From positions 1,283,488-1,347,487 of the forward strand of contig NZ_CP070608.1 of the NCBI RefSeq assembly GCF_017068455.1: a stretch of DNA of 64,000 nucleotides, in the 5' to 3' direction. Positions 17,691-27,154 of the stretch are shown here, in pieces. The notes beneath the pieces are model-generated. The model had not been told where the DNA came from. It worked only from the letters and a program-made list of their open reading frames with translations, and made no database searches. The stretch is from Fulvivirga lutea (GTDB taxonomy: Bacteria > Bacteroidota > Bacteroidia > Cytophagales > Cyclobacteriaceae). A program made the position numbers and the translations under genes. Every line of letters begins with the position of its first letter. The first letter of the stretch is position 1.

Positions 17691-20507
17691 TTATCTACTC
17701 AAGTATAGGTTTCGTTCTGAGTAAATTTTCATGAAATAATCATCCATCAAATCGTCAATAAAGTAGATCGATTCGCCTGTAGATTTCATTTCAGGTCCTA
17801 ATTCTTTATTTACATCAGAGAACTTATGGAATGAAAATACAGGCTCTTTGATGGCATATCCTTTTTTAACAGGATTGAATGTAAAATCTTTCACTTTTTT
17901 CTCACCCAACATCACTTTTACGGCATAATTTACATAAGGCTCCTGATATGCCTTGCAAATAAATGGTACCGTTCTCGAAGCCCTTGGGTTCGCTTCTATA
18001 ATGTAAACTTTATCATCCTTAATGGCAAACTGTATGTTTATTAACCCTACGGTTCTAAGTGCCTTAGCGATTTTCTTGGTGTATTCTTCAATTTGTTTGA
18101 TTACCAAATCTCCCAAGTTGTAAGGAGGAAGAACTGCATACGAGTCGCCCGAATGAATTCCTGCAGGCTCTATGTGCTGCATGATACCAATGATGTAAAC
18201 ATCCTCACCATCGCAAATAGCATCGGCTTCTGCCTCGATAGCACCATCTAAGAAATGATCTAATAGTACTTTGTTTCCTGGTATTTTCTTGAGAATATCA
18301 ACAATATGAGACTCAAGCTCTTTCTCGTTGATAACAATCTTCATACTCTGCCCACCTAATACATAAGAAGGTCTTACAAGAAGCGGGAAGCCTAAATCTT
18401 TTGAAAGTTCGATGGCAGTTTCTGCATCTTCAGCTACACCAAATTTTGGATATGGTATGTCGTTATCCTTAAGGAGCTGAGAGAAACTTCCTCTATCCTC
18501 GGCAAGATCCAGGGCATCGAACGAAGTGCCTAGTATTTTGATACCGTATTTCTCAAGTTTTTCTGCAAGTTTAAGAGCGGTTTGTCCACCTAGTTGAACG
18601 ATAACCCCTTCCGGCTTTTCATGCTGGATAATTTCATAAATGTGTTCCCAGAATACCGGTTCAAAATATAATTTATCCGCAATATCGAAATCAGTTGATA
18701 CTGTTTCAGGGTTACAGTTAATCATAATGGTTTCGTAGCCGCATTCTTTGGCAGCCAAAATTCCATGCACACAAGAATAATCGAATTCAATACCCTGACC
18801 AATTCTGTTTGGGCCAGAACCCAAGACAATAATTTTCTTTTTATCTGATACTATTGACTCATTCTCCTGATCGAAAGAAGAGTAGTAATAAGGTGTCTGA
18901 GCTTCAAATTCAGCGGCACATGTGTCTACCAACTTGTAAACCCTATTAATGCCCAGTTCTTTTCTTTTATCAAATACTTCGCTTTCCCAGCACCGCATTA
19001 AATGGCCAAGTTGACGATCGGCATAGCCTTTTTCTTTGGCTGTTCGCAGGAGATGTTCAGGTACCGTATCAATTTTGTGTTTCTCAATCTCATTTTCGAG
19101 CATTATTAGCTCATCAATTTGATAAAGGAACCACTTATCAATCTTGGTTAGATTTTGAATGGTTTTAAATGGTATACCTAACTTAAAGGCATCGTAAATA
19201 TGGAATAACCTGTTCCAGCTCGGGTTCTCCAGACTGTAAAGGATATCTTGCTGTTTGGTCAGCTCTTTGCCGTCTGCACCCAATCCGTTTCTTTTAATTT
19301 CAAGAGACTGACAAGCTTTTTGTAATGCCTCCTGGAAGTTTCGTCCTATTCCCATTACCTCACCTACCGACTTCATTGAAAGACCTAGCTTTCTATCAGA
19401 ACCTTCGAATTTATCGAAATTCCAACGAGGTATTTTAACGATTACATAGTCAATGGCTGGCTCAAAGAATGCTGAAGTAGTACCTGTAATGGCATTGCTT
19501 AGTTCGTGCAAATTGTAGCCAATGGCAAGTTTGGCAGCAATTTTAGCGATAGGATACCCCGTTGCTTTAGAAGCTAATGCAGATGAACGAGAAACTCTAG
19601 GGTTAATTTCAATAGCGATAATATCTTCTTTTTCATCTGGGCTAACCGCGAATTGCACATTGCACCCACCGGCAAACTTTCCAATAGATCTCATCATATG
19701 AATGGCCATGTCCCTCATTTTTTGGAACGTGGTATCAGATAATGTCATGGCAGGAGCTACAGTGATCGAGTCACCTGTATGTATACCCATCGGATCGAAA
19801 TTCTCGATAGAGCAAATGATGGTGATATTATCATTATTATCCCTGAGTAATTCTAATTCGTATTCTTTCCAACCCATTAAGGCCTTATCGATCATCACCT
19901 CGTGGATGGGTGACATTTCCAATCCTTGCTTTAACAGATTATCAAATTCTTCTTCTTTCCAAACCACTGCGGCTCCTGCTCCTCCTAATGTGAAAGATGA
20001 ACGGATACAAAGCGGGAAGCCATATTCCTGAGCAACTTCTTTCCCTTCCAAGTAAGATTTTGCAGTTGTTTGTGGTGCCATTGGAATACCAATCTTATGC
20101 ATCAGGTTTTTAAACTGCTCTCTGTCTTCCGTTATGTTAATTGCTTCAATATCAACACCCACTATTCTTACACCATATTTTTCCCAAATCCCTGCCTTAT
20201 CACAATCAATAGCCAAATTGAGTGCGGTTTGGCCACCCATAGTAGGTAACACCGCATCGATGTTATGCTTTTCGAGAATTTCTCTGATAGATGCTTTTGT
20301 CAGCGGCTTCAGATAAACATGATCTGCCGTAACAGGATCCGTCATGATGGTCGCTGGGTTAGAGTTGATAAGGATTATTTCAATTCCTTCTTCTCTTAAT
20401 GATCTGGCTGCTTGGGAACCGGAATAGTCAAATTCACAGGCTTGTCCGATAATAATAGGACCGCTTCCGATGATTAATACGGAGCGTATACTACGATCTC
20501 TTGGCAT
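17691..20507 (-). CDS. carB: Carbamoyl-phosphate synthase large subunit, without C-terminal allosteric domain
   Basis: 938 residues with the two ATP-grasp halves of CarB: the N-terminal carboxyphosphate half opens RSVLIIGSGPIIIGQACEFDYSG and the C-terminal carbamate half opens KIIVLGSGPNRIGQGIEFDYSC; EINPRVSRSSALASKATG and EANPRASRTVPF are the matching metal/ATP loops. It makes carbamoyl phosphate for pyrimidines and arginine with CarA. The chain stops shortly after MKSTGES, where E. coli CarB (1073 residues) continues into the ~130-residue MGS-like regulatory domain, so ornithine/UMP control through that domain is absent. Confidence 0.95.
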   Translation of the reverse strand: MPRDRSIRSVLIIGSGPIIIGQACEFDYSGSQAARSLREEGIEIILINSNPATIMTDPVTADHVYLKPLTKASIREILEKHNIDAVLPTMGGQTALNLAIDCDKAGIWEKYGVRIVGVDIEAINITEDREQFKNLMHKIGIPMAPQTTAKSYLEGKEVAQEYGFPLCIRSSFTLGGAGAAVVWKEEEFDNLLKQGLEMSPIHEVMIDKALMGWKEYELELLRDNNDNITIICSIENFDPMGIHTGDSITVAPAMTLSDTTFQKMRDMAIHMMRSIGKFAGGCNVQFAVSPDEKEDIIAIEINPRVSRSSALASKATGYPIAKIAAKLAIGYNLHELSNAITGTTSAFFEPAIDYVIVKIPRWNFDKFEGSDRKLGLSMKSVGEVMGIGRNFQEALQKACQSLEIKRNGLGADGKELTKQQDILYSLENPSWNRLFHIYDAFKLGIPFKTIQNLTKIDKWFLYQIDELIMLENEIEKHKIDTVPEHLLRTAKEKGYADRQLGHLMRCWESEVFDKRKELGINRVYKLVDTCAAEFEAQTPYYYSSFDQENESIVSDKKKIIVLGSGPNRIGQGIEFDYSCVHGILAAKECGYETIMINCNPETVSTDFDIADKLYFEPVFWEHIYEIIQHEKPEGVIVQLGGQTALKLAEKLEKYGIKILGTSFDALDLAEDRGSFSQLLKDNDIPYPKFGVAEDAETAIELSKDLGFPLLVRPSYVLGGQSMKIVINEKELESHIVDILKKIPGNKVLLDHFLDGAIEAEADAICDGEDVYIIGIMQHIEPAGIHSGDSYAVLPPYNLGDLVIKQIEEYTKKIAKALRTVGLINIQFAIKDDKVYIIEANPRASRTVPFICKAYQEPYVNYAVKVMLGEKKVKDFTFNPVKKGYAIKEPVFSFHKFSDVNKELGPEMKSTGESIYFIDDLMDDYFMKIYSERNLYLSR

Positions 20508-20558
20508 GGATTAGTGGTTAGAAATTTGTATGATAAATGACTCGTGCTCAAATTGGCA

Positions 20559-20589
20559 CAAAGGTATATCATACAGCAAGAGAATCAAA
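20559..20589 (-). promoter_or_regulatory. Bacteroidota-type promoter of carB
   Basis: On the reverse strand a -33 TTTG (20586-20589) and a -7 TACCTTTG (20559-20566) are separated by exactly 19 bp, the preferred spacing of the Bacteroidota primary sigma factor. It would give a leader of about 45 nt before the carB ATG at 20507. Confidence 0.65.
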
Positions 20590-20640
20590 AGTAATATTGT
20601 AAAAGAACTGGGGGTATAAGGATTATTTACTGAGTTCAAT

Positions 20641-20693
<53 letters not shown>

Positions 20694-20706
<13 letters not shown>

Positions 20707-20939
20707 ATCTTCTTTACTTTCTGACGATCGCTGGAAGCATCTATCATTTTCAGCCAGCTGATTTGCTTGCCACTTTTTACTGACTCGTAGTAATAGACCT
20801 TATCAATCAGAATTAATTTACTTTTCCCAAGCTCATATCTAAGCACTTCCACAAGATCTCCTTCCATTAATGGATTGTTATCCAAGTCAAATAGGGCAGG
20901 TAAAGTATCTTTTTCTTTCTTCTTGAAAAGTCCAAACAT
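20694..20939 (-). CDS. Small basic protein of unknown function
   Basis: 81 residues starting MFGLFKKKEKDTLP, followed by a compact alpha/beta-looking part (LMEGDLVEVLRYELGKSKLILIDKVYYYESVKSG). No signal peptide or membrane helix. I do not recognise a family; the layout suggests a small SH3-like barrel, which is only inference. Its last residues (KKILDS) come from the heptamer repeat, so its C-terminus may vary between strains. It lies upstream of carB on the same strand but carB has its own promoter. Confidence 0.55.
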
Positions 20940-20982
20940 GGGTTTGAAACTAGGGAATTCTCTAATTTATTACCAGTTAACT

Positions 20983-21192
20983 TTAATTTTTAATCTTGGC
21001 AGTAAGGTGATGAGCCAGGTCGGTAATGATATTCTTTTCTTTGACGGATACATGATTTAAATAGCACCTTACTTCCTGCTCAACATAGGAAACGTGATTG
21101 AGAATCTGGTCTTCTAAATAGGCAAAGCATGCTAACATCAATGCTAGGATGATCAGGCTGGTAATTTTATAGTGCTTTTTGTACATGTTCAT
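20983..21192 (-). CDS. Possible small membrane-anchored peptide
   Basis: 69 residues: a basic start (MNMYKKHYK), one hydrophobic helix containing LALMLACFAYL, then a hydrophilic helical tail rich in His, Glu and Asn. There is no family I recognise and no strong start signal; it fills an otherwise empty gap between two reverse-strand genes, which is the main reason to list it. It could also be a chance reading frame. Confidence 0.4.
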   Translation of the reverse strand: MNMYKKHYKITSLIILALMLACFAYLEDQILNHVSYVEQEVRCYLNHVSVKEKNIITDLAHHLTAKIKN

Positions 21193-21288
21193 TACAACTA
21201 CATGTACGCCAGCCTTGCCTGAATGTTAGTTAAAAATGGTTAATAGCAGCTTTTTATAGATCAATGGCAGATAATTATCGGTAAATGC

Positions 21289-23382
21289 CTACTTGTTTTG
21301 GTCTGCAAATACGATCTCAAATTCCACTCTTCGGTTTTGGGCACGGCCTTCTTCTGTGGCATTATCTGCTACAGGTTTAGTTTCGCCATAGCCAATCGCA
21401 TCGAGTCGATCCTCTTCCACACCATGTTCCATCAGGTATGTTTTTGTAGATTGTGCTCTTTTATGTGATAATATCAGGTTTGTTTCATCATTCCCTTGAT
21501 CATCAGTATGGCCGGATATTCTTAATTTGTAGTCAGGGTTTTGTTGCATCACGTCCACTACTTTATCAAGAATTAAATAAGACTTAGGCCTGATTACGTC
21601 ACTTGCTAATTCAAACTCAATGCCTCTAAGGGCAGCCTGTAGTACTTCTTTAGTTTCAGCGGTAATTTCCGGGCAGCCGTTATTTTCTTTCACACCTGCT
21701 AATCTTGGGCAATCATCAAACTTGTCAATGATTAAATCGCCATCAGCATCGGGGCAACCATTCGTTTCTTTGGGTCCGGCAAAGTTTGGACATTCGTCCT
21801 CTTCATCAATGATGCCATCATCATCGGAGTCTTTATCAACTGGAACAGTCCAATTAGTACCCAGGATTTTTAATTCAATTCTGTCATTAATGTTCGTATT
21901 AGGCTTGAAGTGGATTTTTTCTCTCGCCACATAAGGTATTGTATTTCCATAGCCTTTCACTACAAATCTGGCCGGATGTAACCCTTGGGTGATAAAATAG
22001 GTAACAACTGCTTGTGCACGTTCTTCTGACAGTATCAGATTATCAGTAGCTATTCTTTTTTGAGAAGTATGTCCTCCAATCTCTACATATAGTTGAGGGT
22101 GTTTTTTTAGGATTCCTACAAAACGGTCGAGCTCCAAATAGGCATCCTGAGCGAACTTATCAGTATCTTCCTCAAAGAAAATGTTATGAATATTTACTTT
22201 TTGGCCCTCCTCAATAGGAACAAGGGCAAGGTCACTTTCAATTTCTACATATTCTTTTACCTCACTCATATCTTTATATTGAACAACTCCAATAAAACCC
22301 TCTTTTTTGGCTAGATACTCATATATATGACCGCGTGGCAAAACCATTTTATAATCGCCTCTTTCTGGTGAAGAAACGGCACGTTCAATTTCTTTTCGTT
22401 CCGGCAGGTCTAGAAATGAAATCTCTGCCTTTATTGGTCCCTTTGTTTTAGCATCGTAAACAGTACCGGAGATGAGCAATACAGGATCTGGCCTAAACTG
22501 GTATGGAAGTGTTACCTTGTAAATATCCTTCGATCCATTCACTGACCCTTTAGTGCTTACGAAATAAGCGAAATTACCCGATGCGGGAATGCTGTAATAG
22601 CCTTCAAATTCATCTGAATTAACCTCAGAACCCAAGTTTATTGGTCTCGACCATTTTTTCCAGGTGTCATCCAGTCTTTTAGAATAATAGATATCACTAC
22701 TTCCATATCCTTTAAAGCCCATAGAGGCGAAGAATAAGGTTTTATTGTCAGCCGCTAGAAAAGGTGAAAATTCAGCTTCTGGGGTGTTTATATCTGGACC
22801 CAGGTTGATGGGCTCAGACCAGTGCGTTTCGTCAATCTGCATACTAACGTATAAGTCCTGGTCGCCCATGCCGTCTTCCCTTTCAATCGCCATTAGCAAA
22901 TGGTGACCGTTGTTAGATTGGTAGTAGTCCACAAAATCACTGTTGTTGTAGAAATTCTCGATGACAAGCTTTGTAGGATAACCCCAACTGGATCCTGATT
23001 TATTACTGATGGAGGCTCCGGCAGTTACGCTTCCATCCTGATTATAAGCATTAATTACTAATAGGTGATTCCCATCGGTGGAAACTGAATTAACACCATT
23101 GGGGTATTTATCATTTAAGGGAAATCCAATATTTACACCTCTCGACCAAGACCCATCAGTGTATAAAGAATAATATATATCCTGTGGGTCTTTATCGCCT
23201 TTGAAATTGTCAGGATAGTTCTGGCGAGCAAAGAATAAAATTTTGCCATCGGGAGAAATGATAGGCTTAGACTCGTTGTATGTTGTATTAATATTCGGGC
23301 CGAGATTTTGCTTAATTATCTCCTGACCAAAAGCGTTGATTGAAATTAATAATAGTAAAGCGGATATTTTATTCATTGCCAA
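21289..23382 (-). CDS. OmpA-family outer-membrane protein with PD40-type repeats, TSP3 calcium repeats and two OmpA domains
   Basis: 697 residues with a signal peptide (cleavage near NAFGQE). Residues ~25-290 hold beta-propeller-like WD40/PD40 repeats (ISPDGKILFFARQ, PFLAADNKTLFFAS). A carboxypeptidase-like beta domain follows. Then come a first OmpA-like domain (YVEIGGHTSQKR), two thrombospondin type-3 repeats of the DSDDDGIIDEEDECP kind, and a second OmpA domain (LRISGHTDDQGN, AQNRRVEFEI). OmpA domains bind peptidoglycan, so this links the outer membrane to the cell wall. It starts 7 bp after the dipeptidase gene in the same operon. Confidence 0.85.
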   Translation of the reverse strand: MAMNKISALLLLISINAFGQEIIKQNLGPNINTTYNESKPIISPDGKILFFARQNYPDNFKGDKDPQDIYYSLYTDGSWSRGVNIGFPLNDKYPNGVNSVSTDGNHLLVINAYNQDGSVTAGASISNKSGSSWGYPTKLVIENFYNNSDFVDYYQSNNGHHLLMAIEREDGMGDQDLYVSMQIDETHWSEPINLGPDINTPEAEFSPFLAADNKTLFFASMGFKGYGSSDIYYSKRLDDTWKKWSRPINLGSEVNSDEFEGYYSIPASGNFAYFVSTKGSVNGSKDIYKVTLPYQFRPDPVLLISGTVYDAKTKGPIKAEISFLDLPERKEIERAVSSPERGDYKMVLPRGHIYEYLAKKEGFIGVVQYKDMSEVKEYVEIESDLALVPIEEGQKVNIHNIFFEEDTDKFAQDAYLELDRFVGILKKHPQLYVEIGGHTSQKRIATDNLILSEERAQAVVTYFITQGLHPARFVVKGYGNTIPYVAREKIHFKPNTNINDRIELKILGTNWTVPVDKDSDDDGIIDEEDECPNFAGPKETNGCPDADGDLIIDKFDDCPRLAGVKENNGCPEITAETKEVLQAALRGIEFELASDVIRPKSYLILDKVVDVMQQNPDYKLRISGHTDDQGNDETNLILSHKRAQSTKTYLMEHGVEEDRLDAIGYGETKPVADNATEEGRAQNRRVEFEIVFADQNK

Positions 23383-23389
23383 CCTGAAA

Positions 23390-24607
23390 TTACATTGATG
23401 CTGCTAGTCTGTCTACTTCTTTCCAAACACGGAAAACATTTTTGTAGCATATTTTTTCTATATCTTCCTCTGTATAACCTCGTTTCAGTAGTTCTGCTAT
23501 CAAATTTGGATAGGTAGAAACATCTTTCAAACCAATAGGTAACGAATCTCCCACACCATCATAATCAGAACCAATTCCAACATGATCGATACCGGCTATT
23601 TTTACTACGTGATCAATATGATCAGCCGCCTTTTGTGTGTTAGTATAAAGTGGGTTTTGAGCTAAATACCGTTTCACATAATTGGCAGAAGCTGTGTCAC
23701 TTGGGTTTTGCTGGGCTTTATCGTTATAAGGCTTCACATGATTCCATATTTCTCGTGACTTTTCGTCTAAAAATGTAGAGCCAAAGTTGATTTGTATTAC
23801 GCCATTCTTTTCGCCTAAAAGTTTAATCATATCATCTGACATATTTCGCTCAAAACCAGGTGTAAAGTGCCTGCATGAAGAGTGAGAAGCAATTACCGGA
23901 GCTTTCGATAACTCCATTACCTGATAAAATGTGCTGTCAGAAATGTGAGATACATCGATCATAATACCCACCTTGTTCATTTCTGCCACCACTTGTTTAC
24001 CGAAAGGGCTCAGGCCATTCCATTTTCTTTCGGGGTCGTAAGAAGAATCACATATCTGGTTGTTCTTAGAATGTGTAAGAGTGATATAGCTTACTCCTCG
24101 GTCATTGAAATATTGAACATTTCCTAAGTCATTTTCAATAGGAGCTCCATTTTCGATACCCATAGGGAAGGAAATAATACCAGCTTCAAAATTTTTCTCG
24201 ACATCTGCAGCAGTATGAGCAACAGCGAACTTATCCGGATACGTATTTGCAATGCTCTCCACCATGTTAATTAACGTATCGGCCAGCGCTTTAGCACCAC
24301 CCGTTTCCTGGTAGCTGGCAGGAATATAGATTGACATAAACGGAGCATTAAGGCCACCAGCCACGGCTCTTTCATAATCAAAATTGCCTTTGTCAGTGGC
24401 CAAAATTTCTTCCTTATCTTCTTCAATGTTAAAACCGCTGTCTTTCAACCTGTAGGGTAGGTCAACATGACCATCAAGAATGATAAATTTCTTTGCAAGT
24501 TGCTGTGCTTTTTCTTCAACACTTAACTCCTCAACCTTATCTTCTTTTTGCTCTTTCGGTTGGCATGACAATAAAACAACTGCAATTAATAGTGATAAAT
24601 ATCTCAT
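23390..24607 (-). CDS. Membrane dipeptidase (M19 family), lipoprotein
   Basis: 405 residues with a lipobox ending VLLSC at Cys15, then a zinc dipeptidase domain: LDGHVDLPYRL holds the HxD metal pair, MGIENGAPI contains the bridging Glu, IDVSHIS and ASHSSCRHF supply histidines, and VGIGSDYDGV closes the site. M19 enzymes cleave dipeptides, including D-amino-acid-containing ones, so a role in periplasmic peptide turnover is likely. It is the first gene of a two-gene operon with the OmpA/TSP3 protein. Confidence 0.9.
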   Translation of the reverse strand: MRYLSLLIAVVLLSCQPKEQKEDKVEELSVEEKAQQLAKKFIILDGHVDLPYRLKDSGFNIEEDKEEILATDKGNFDYERAVAGGLNAPFMSIYIPASYQETGGAKALADTLINMVESIANTYPDKFAVAHTAADVEKNFEAGIISFPMGIENGAPIENDLGNVQYFNDRGVSYITLTHSKNNQICDSSYDPERKWNGLSPFGKQVVAEMNKVGIMIDVSHISDSTFYQVMELSKAPVIASHSSCRHFTPGFERNMSDDMIKLLGEKNGVIQINFGSTFLDEKSREIWNHVKPYNDKAQQNPSDTASANYVKRYLAQNPLYTNTQKAADHIDHVVKIAGIDHVGIGSDYDGVGDSLPIGLKDVSTYPNLIAELLKRGYTEEDIEKICYKNVFRVWKEVDRLAASM

Positions 24608-24641
24608 AGTGTGTGTTTTCCAATTATGTCGGAAAGATATA

Positions 24642-24649
24642 TAAATTTG
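24642..24649 (+). promoter_or_regulatory. Candidate -7 element for the cytochrome b5-like gene
   Basis: TAAATTTG fits TAnnTTTG and is 17 bp before the ATG at 24667. A TTTTC at 24616-24620 is a poor -33 partner. Confidence 0.4.
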
Positions 24650-24666
24650 AAGTCATTAAAAACCGC

Positions 24667-24912
24667 ATGGAAGATCAGGAATTACCAATTTATACTCCAC
24701 AGCAATTGGCTATGAGAAATGGACAAGATAGGGAAGAAGTTTGGATAGCATACCGTAATGTGATTTATGACGTGAGTCGATCTAAATTATGGAGGGATGG
24801 CAAGCATTATGAACATTGGGCCGGCCAGGATTTGACCGATGAATTATCTGACGCCCCCCACAATGCGAATGTTTTTGATAAGTTTAAAGCAATAGGGAGA
24901 TTAAAGAGTTAA
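24667..24912 (+). CDS. Cytochrome b5-like heme/steroid-binding domain protein
   Basis: 81 residues. The pattern YTPQQLAMRNGQDREEVWIAY then VIYDVSRSKLWRDGKHYEHWAGQDLTDELSDAPH fits small stand-alone bacterial cytochrome b5-like proteins, with the two candidate heme histidines in GKHYEH and at APH; the eukaryotic HPGG motif is not present. I chose the ATG at 24667: an upstream in-frame GTG exists but would place the start in the promoter region and add non-homologous sequence. The GlcNAc kinase gene begins 2 bp after its stop. Confidence 0.75.
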   Translation: MEDQELPIYTPQQLAMRNGQDREEVWIAYRNVIYDVSRSKLWRDGKHYEHWAGQDLTDELSDAPHNANVFDKFKAIGRLKS

Positions 24913-24914
24913 GA

Positions 24915-25745
24915 ATGAAGCTGATAGCTGATAGTGGATCTACTAAAACAGACTGGCGGTTAATTGACAGTGAAGGTAAAATCAGTCAATTTAAAACGGA
25001 TGGGTTGAATCCCTTTCAGCAGGGTGAAGATCAGATTTATCGAGTTTTGGCAGAACAGTTACCAATAGAATTGAAACCTTCGGAGTTGCATTTTTATGGA
25101 GCTGGTTGTTCATCTGAAAAGGCGATTGAAAGAATCAAATCTGCAGTTAAGAAAAGATTTGAAGAGCTAAGTTTAATTAATATTCATTCCGATGTGCTAG
25201 CTGCTGCAAGGGCATTATGTGGTAAGGAAAAGGGGATTGTTTGCATTCTTGGAACAGGATCAAATGCTTGTGCTTATGATGGCACTCAAATTATAGCCAA
25301 TACACCATCATTGGGATACATCTTAAACGATGTAGGCAGTGGAAGCTGGCTCGGTAAAAGACTCATCCATGATTATTTTGGTAAGAAAATGAGTGTTGAA
25401 ATAAAAAGAGCTTTTGAAAATCACACGAATATTTCGCTGTTGGAAGTATTGGAACGCGTGTATCACAACAATCAGCCATCGGCTTATTTGGCCTCGTTTT
25501 CCGATTTTATTTCAACGCGCATAAACGAGCCTTATTTTTATAGTTTGGTATATGAGGGTTTTAAAAAATTTATGGATGAAAGCATTCAATATTTTAATTT
25601 AGAATGGCCCGTTCATTTTACGGGATCCATAGCCTTTTACTATGGAAACATTCTAAGAAAAGCAGGAGCGGATTCTGGGATCGTGGTGAAGAATATTATT
25701 CAATCTCCAATTGCAGGCTTAACCTTATATCATCAAAACAGTTAA
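24915..25745 (+). CDS. N-acetylglucosamine kinase-like protein (BadF/BadG/BcrA/BcrD ATPase family)
   Basis: 276 residues of the ASKHA sugar-kinase fold. The phosphate-1 loop reads LIADSGSTKTDWRLID at the N-terminus, and CILGTGSNAC near residue 115 is the second phosphate loop, followed by a GSGSWLGKRL segment. The family includes eukaryotic-type GlcNAc kinase. With murQ directly after it, the likely job is phosphorylation of amino sugars released from peptidoglycan. The exact sugar is inferred from context only. Confidence 0.78.
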   Translation: MKLIADSGSTKTDWRLIDSEGKISQFKTDGLNPFQQGEDQIYRVLAEQLPIELKPSELHFYGAGCSSEKAIERIKSAVKKRFEELSLINIHSDVLAAARALCGKEKGIVCILGTGSNACAYDGTQIIANTPSLGYILNDVGSGSWLGKRLIHDYFGKKMSVEIKRAFENHTNISLLEVLERVYHNNQPSAYLASFSDFISTRINEPYFYSLVYEGFKKFMDESIQYFNLEWPVHFTGSIAFYYGNILRKAGADSGIVVKNIIQSPIAGLTLYHQNS

Positions 25746-25753
25746 ACCATTTT

Positions 25754-26569
25754 ATGAGTACTACTGAATCATCATCAAACTATGATCATCTGGAGGAGAT
25801 GTCTGTAAGAGACATTCTAGTGAATATAAACAAAGAAGATACTTCCGTTCCCAAGGCTGTGATGCGTGCCATGCCACAAATGGAAGCTTTAATTCCTGAA
25901 ATTGTTAAGCAACTACAAAAAGGCGGACGTCTGTTTTACATAGGAGCTGGTACGAGTGGAAGATTAGGAATATTAGATGCTTCAGAGATACCGCCAACCT
26001 TTGGCATGGCTCATGGAGTTGTGGTAGGGTTAATTGCTGGTGGCGATGGAGCCATAAGAAAAGCTGTTGAATTTGCTGAGGATGACGAGGAGCAAGCCTG
26101 GAAGGACCTTCAAGAGCATCAGATTAATCATAAAGATGTGGTGATAGGGATTGCAGCTTCAGGCAGAACACCATATGTAATTGGTGGAGTTCGGAAAGCT
26201 AAAGAGGAAGGTTTAATTACAGGTTGTATTACTTGCAACAGGGATTCGGAATTGGCTAAATCAGTAACTTTTCCAATAGAAATAGTGGTAGGGCCCGAGT
26301 TTGTTACCGGAAGTACACGAATGAAAGCAGGAACGGCTCAGAAGTTAGCCTTGAATATGATTTCAACATCATGCATGATTCAGCTTGGCAGAGTGAAGGG
26401 CAATAAAATGGTGGATATGCAGTTGAGCAACAACAAATTAGTAGATCGTGGTGTTAGGATGCTAATGGAGGAGTTGTGCATAGGCAGAGAAGAGGCCGAA
26501 GAGCTTTTAGATTTACACGGTTCAGTGAGGAAGGTAATAGAATTTATACGTAAAGATGCACGAGATTGA
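25754..26569 (+). CDS. murQ: N-acetylmuramic acid 6-phosphate etherase
   Basis: 271 residues, a SIS-domain lyase that splits MurNAc-6-phosphate into GlcNAc-6-phosphate and lactate. Motifs: GAGTSGRLGILDASEIPPTFG carries the catalytic-region Glu, GDGAIRKAVEFAEDD the second acidic residue, and GSTRMKAGTAQK the conserved C-terminal stretch. The ATG at 25754, 8 bp after the kinase stop, matches the family's N-terminus (TTESSSNYDHLEEM); an earlier in-frame start inside the kinase would add unrelated sequence. It overlaps the next gene by 14 bp. Confidence 0.93.
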   Translation: MSTTESSSNYDHLEEMSVRDILVNINKEDTSVPKAVMRAMPQMEALIPEIVKQLQKGGRLFYIGAGTSGRLGILDASEIPPTFGMAHGVVVGLIAGGDGAIRKAVEFAEDDEEQAWKDLQEHQINHKDVVIGIAASGRTPYVIGGVRKAKEEGLITGCITCNRDSELAKSVTFPIEIVVGPEFVTGSTRMKAGTAQKLALNMISTSCMIQLGRVKGNKMVDMQLSNNKLVDRGVRMLMEELCIGREEAEELLDLHGSVRKVIEFIRKDARD

Positions 26570-27143
26570 GCCATACTACCGATGGTTAAACTTTTATAAT
26601 TCTGCAGAGGACGCTCGTTCGCCTTATCATGGTAAAGAGTACAATTATGACATGTATAGCGATACCATTTATGGCTACTACATTGACCCTGCATGGGACT
26701 ATCTGGGTTCGGAGACTTTATACAACAAATTGTTATTCGTTGATTATGAAAAGGGAACAGCTGTAATAGAGCTCATGGGAGAATGGAATGATGCAATCAA
26801 TAACGATATCATGCATTTCAAAAGAAATATTATTGAGCACATGATGCGCGAGGGCATAAGTAAGTTTATTCTTATCGGGGAAAGTGTATTTAATTTTCAC
26901 GGATCGGATGATGAATATTATTCTGAATGGTTTGAAGAAGTTGAAGACAGCGATAATTTTTCTGAGCCGGGTTGGATAGCAGGGGTCAACTTTCCCGATT
27001 TTATTAAGGATGAACTAAGTAACTATAATATTGACTTATATATAAACCTTGGCGGAGAGTTAGATGTTGTCAACTGGAGAACGATGGCTCCAAAGAGGTT
27101 TTGTGAGTTTGTAGATGGGCTTATCCAAAGAAGATTGAACTGA
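26556..27143 (+). CDS. Conserved-looking cytosolic protein of unknown function
   Basis: 195 residues, acidic and rich in Tyr and Asp. After a Tyr-rich start (residues 1-60) a segment of alternating strands and helices follows (KLLFVDYEKGTAVIELMGEW, KFILIGESVFNFHG), suggesting an alpha/beta fold. There is no signal peptide or membrane segment and no motif I can name. It is translationally coupled to murQ (14-bp overlap), which suggests a link with cell-wall recycling or sugar-phosphate use, by context only. Confidence 0.65.
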   Translation: MHEIEPYYRWLNFYNSAEDARSPYHGKEYNYDMYSDTIYGYYIDPAWDYLGSETLYNKLLFVDYEKGTAVIELMGEWNDAINNDIMHFKRNIIEHMMREGISKFILIGESVFNFHGSDDEYYSEWFEEVEDSDNFSEPGWIAGVNFPDFIKDELSNYNIDLYINLGGELDVVNWRTMAPKRFCEFVDGLIQRRLN

Positions 27144-27154
27144 AAAGAATCGCA

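Noticed and set aside
24613-24666. Earlier GTG start of the cytochrome b5-like gene
   Set aside because: It adds 18 non-homologous residues and lies in the promoter region; the ATG at 24667 gives the family's normal start.
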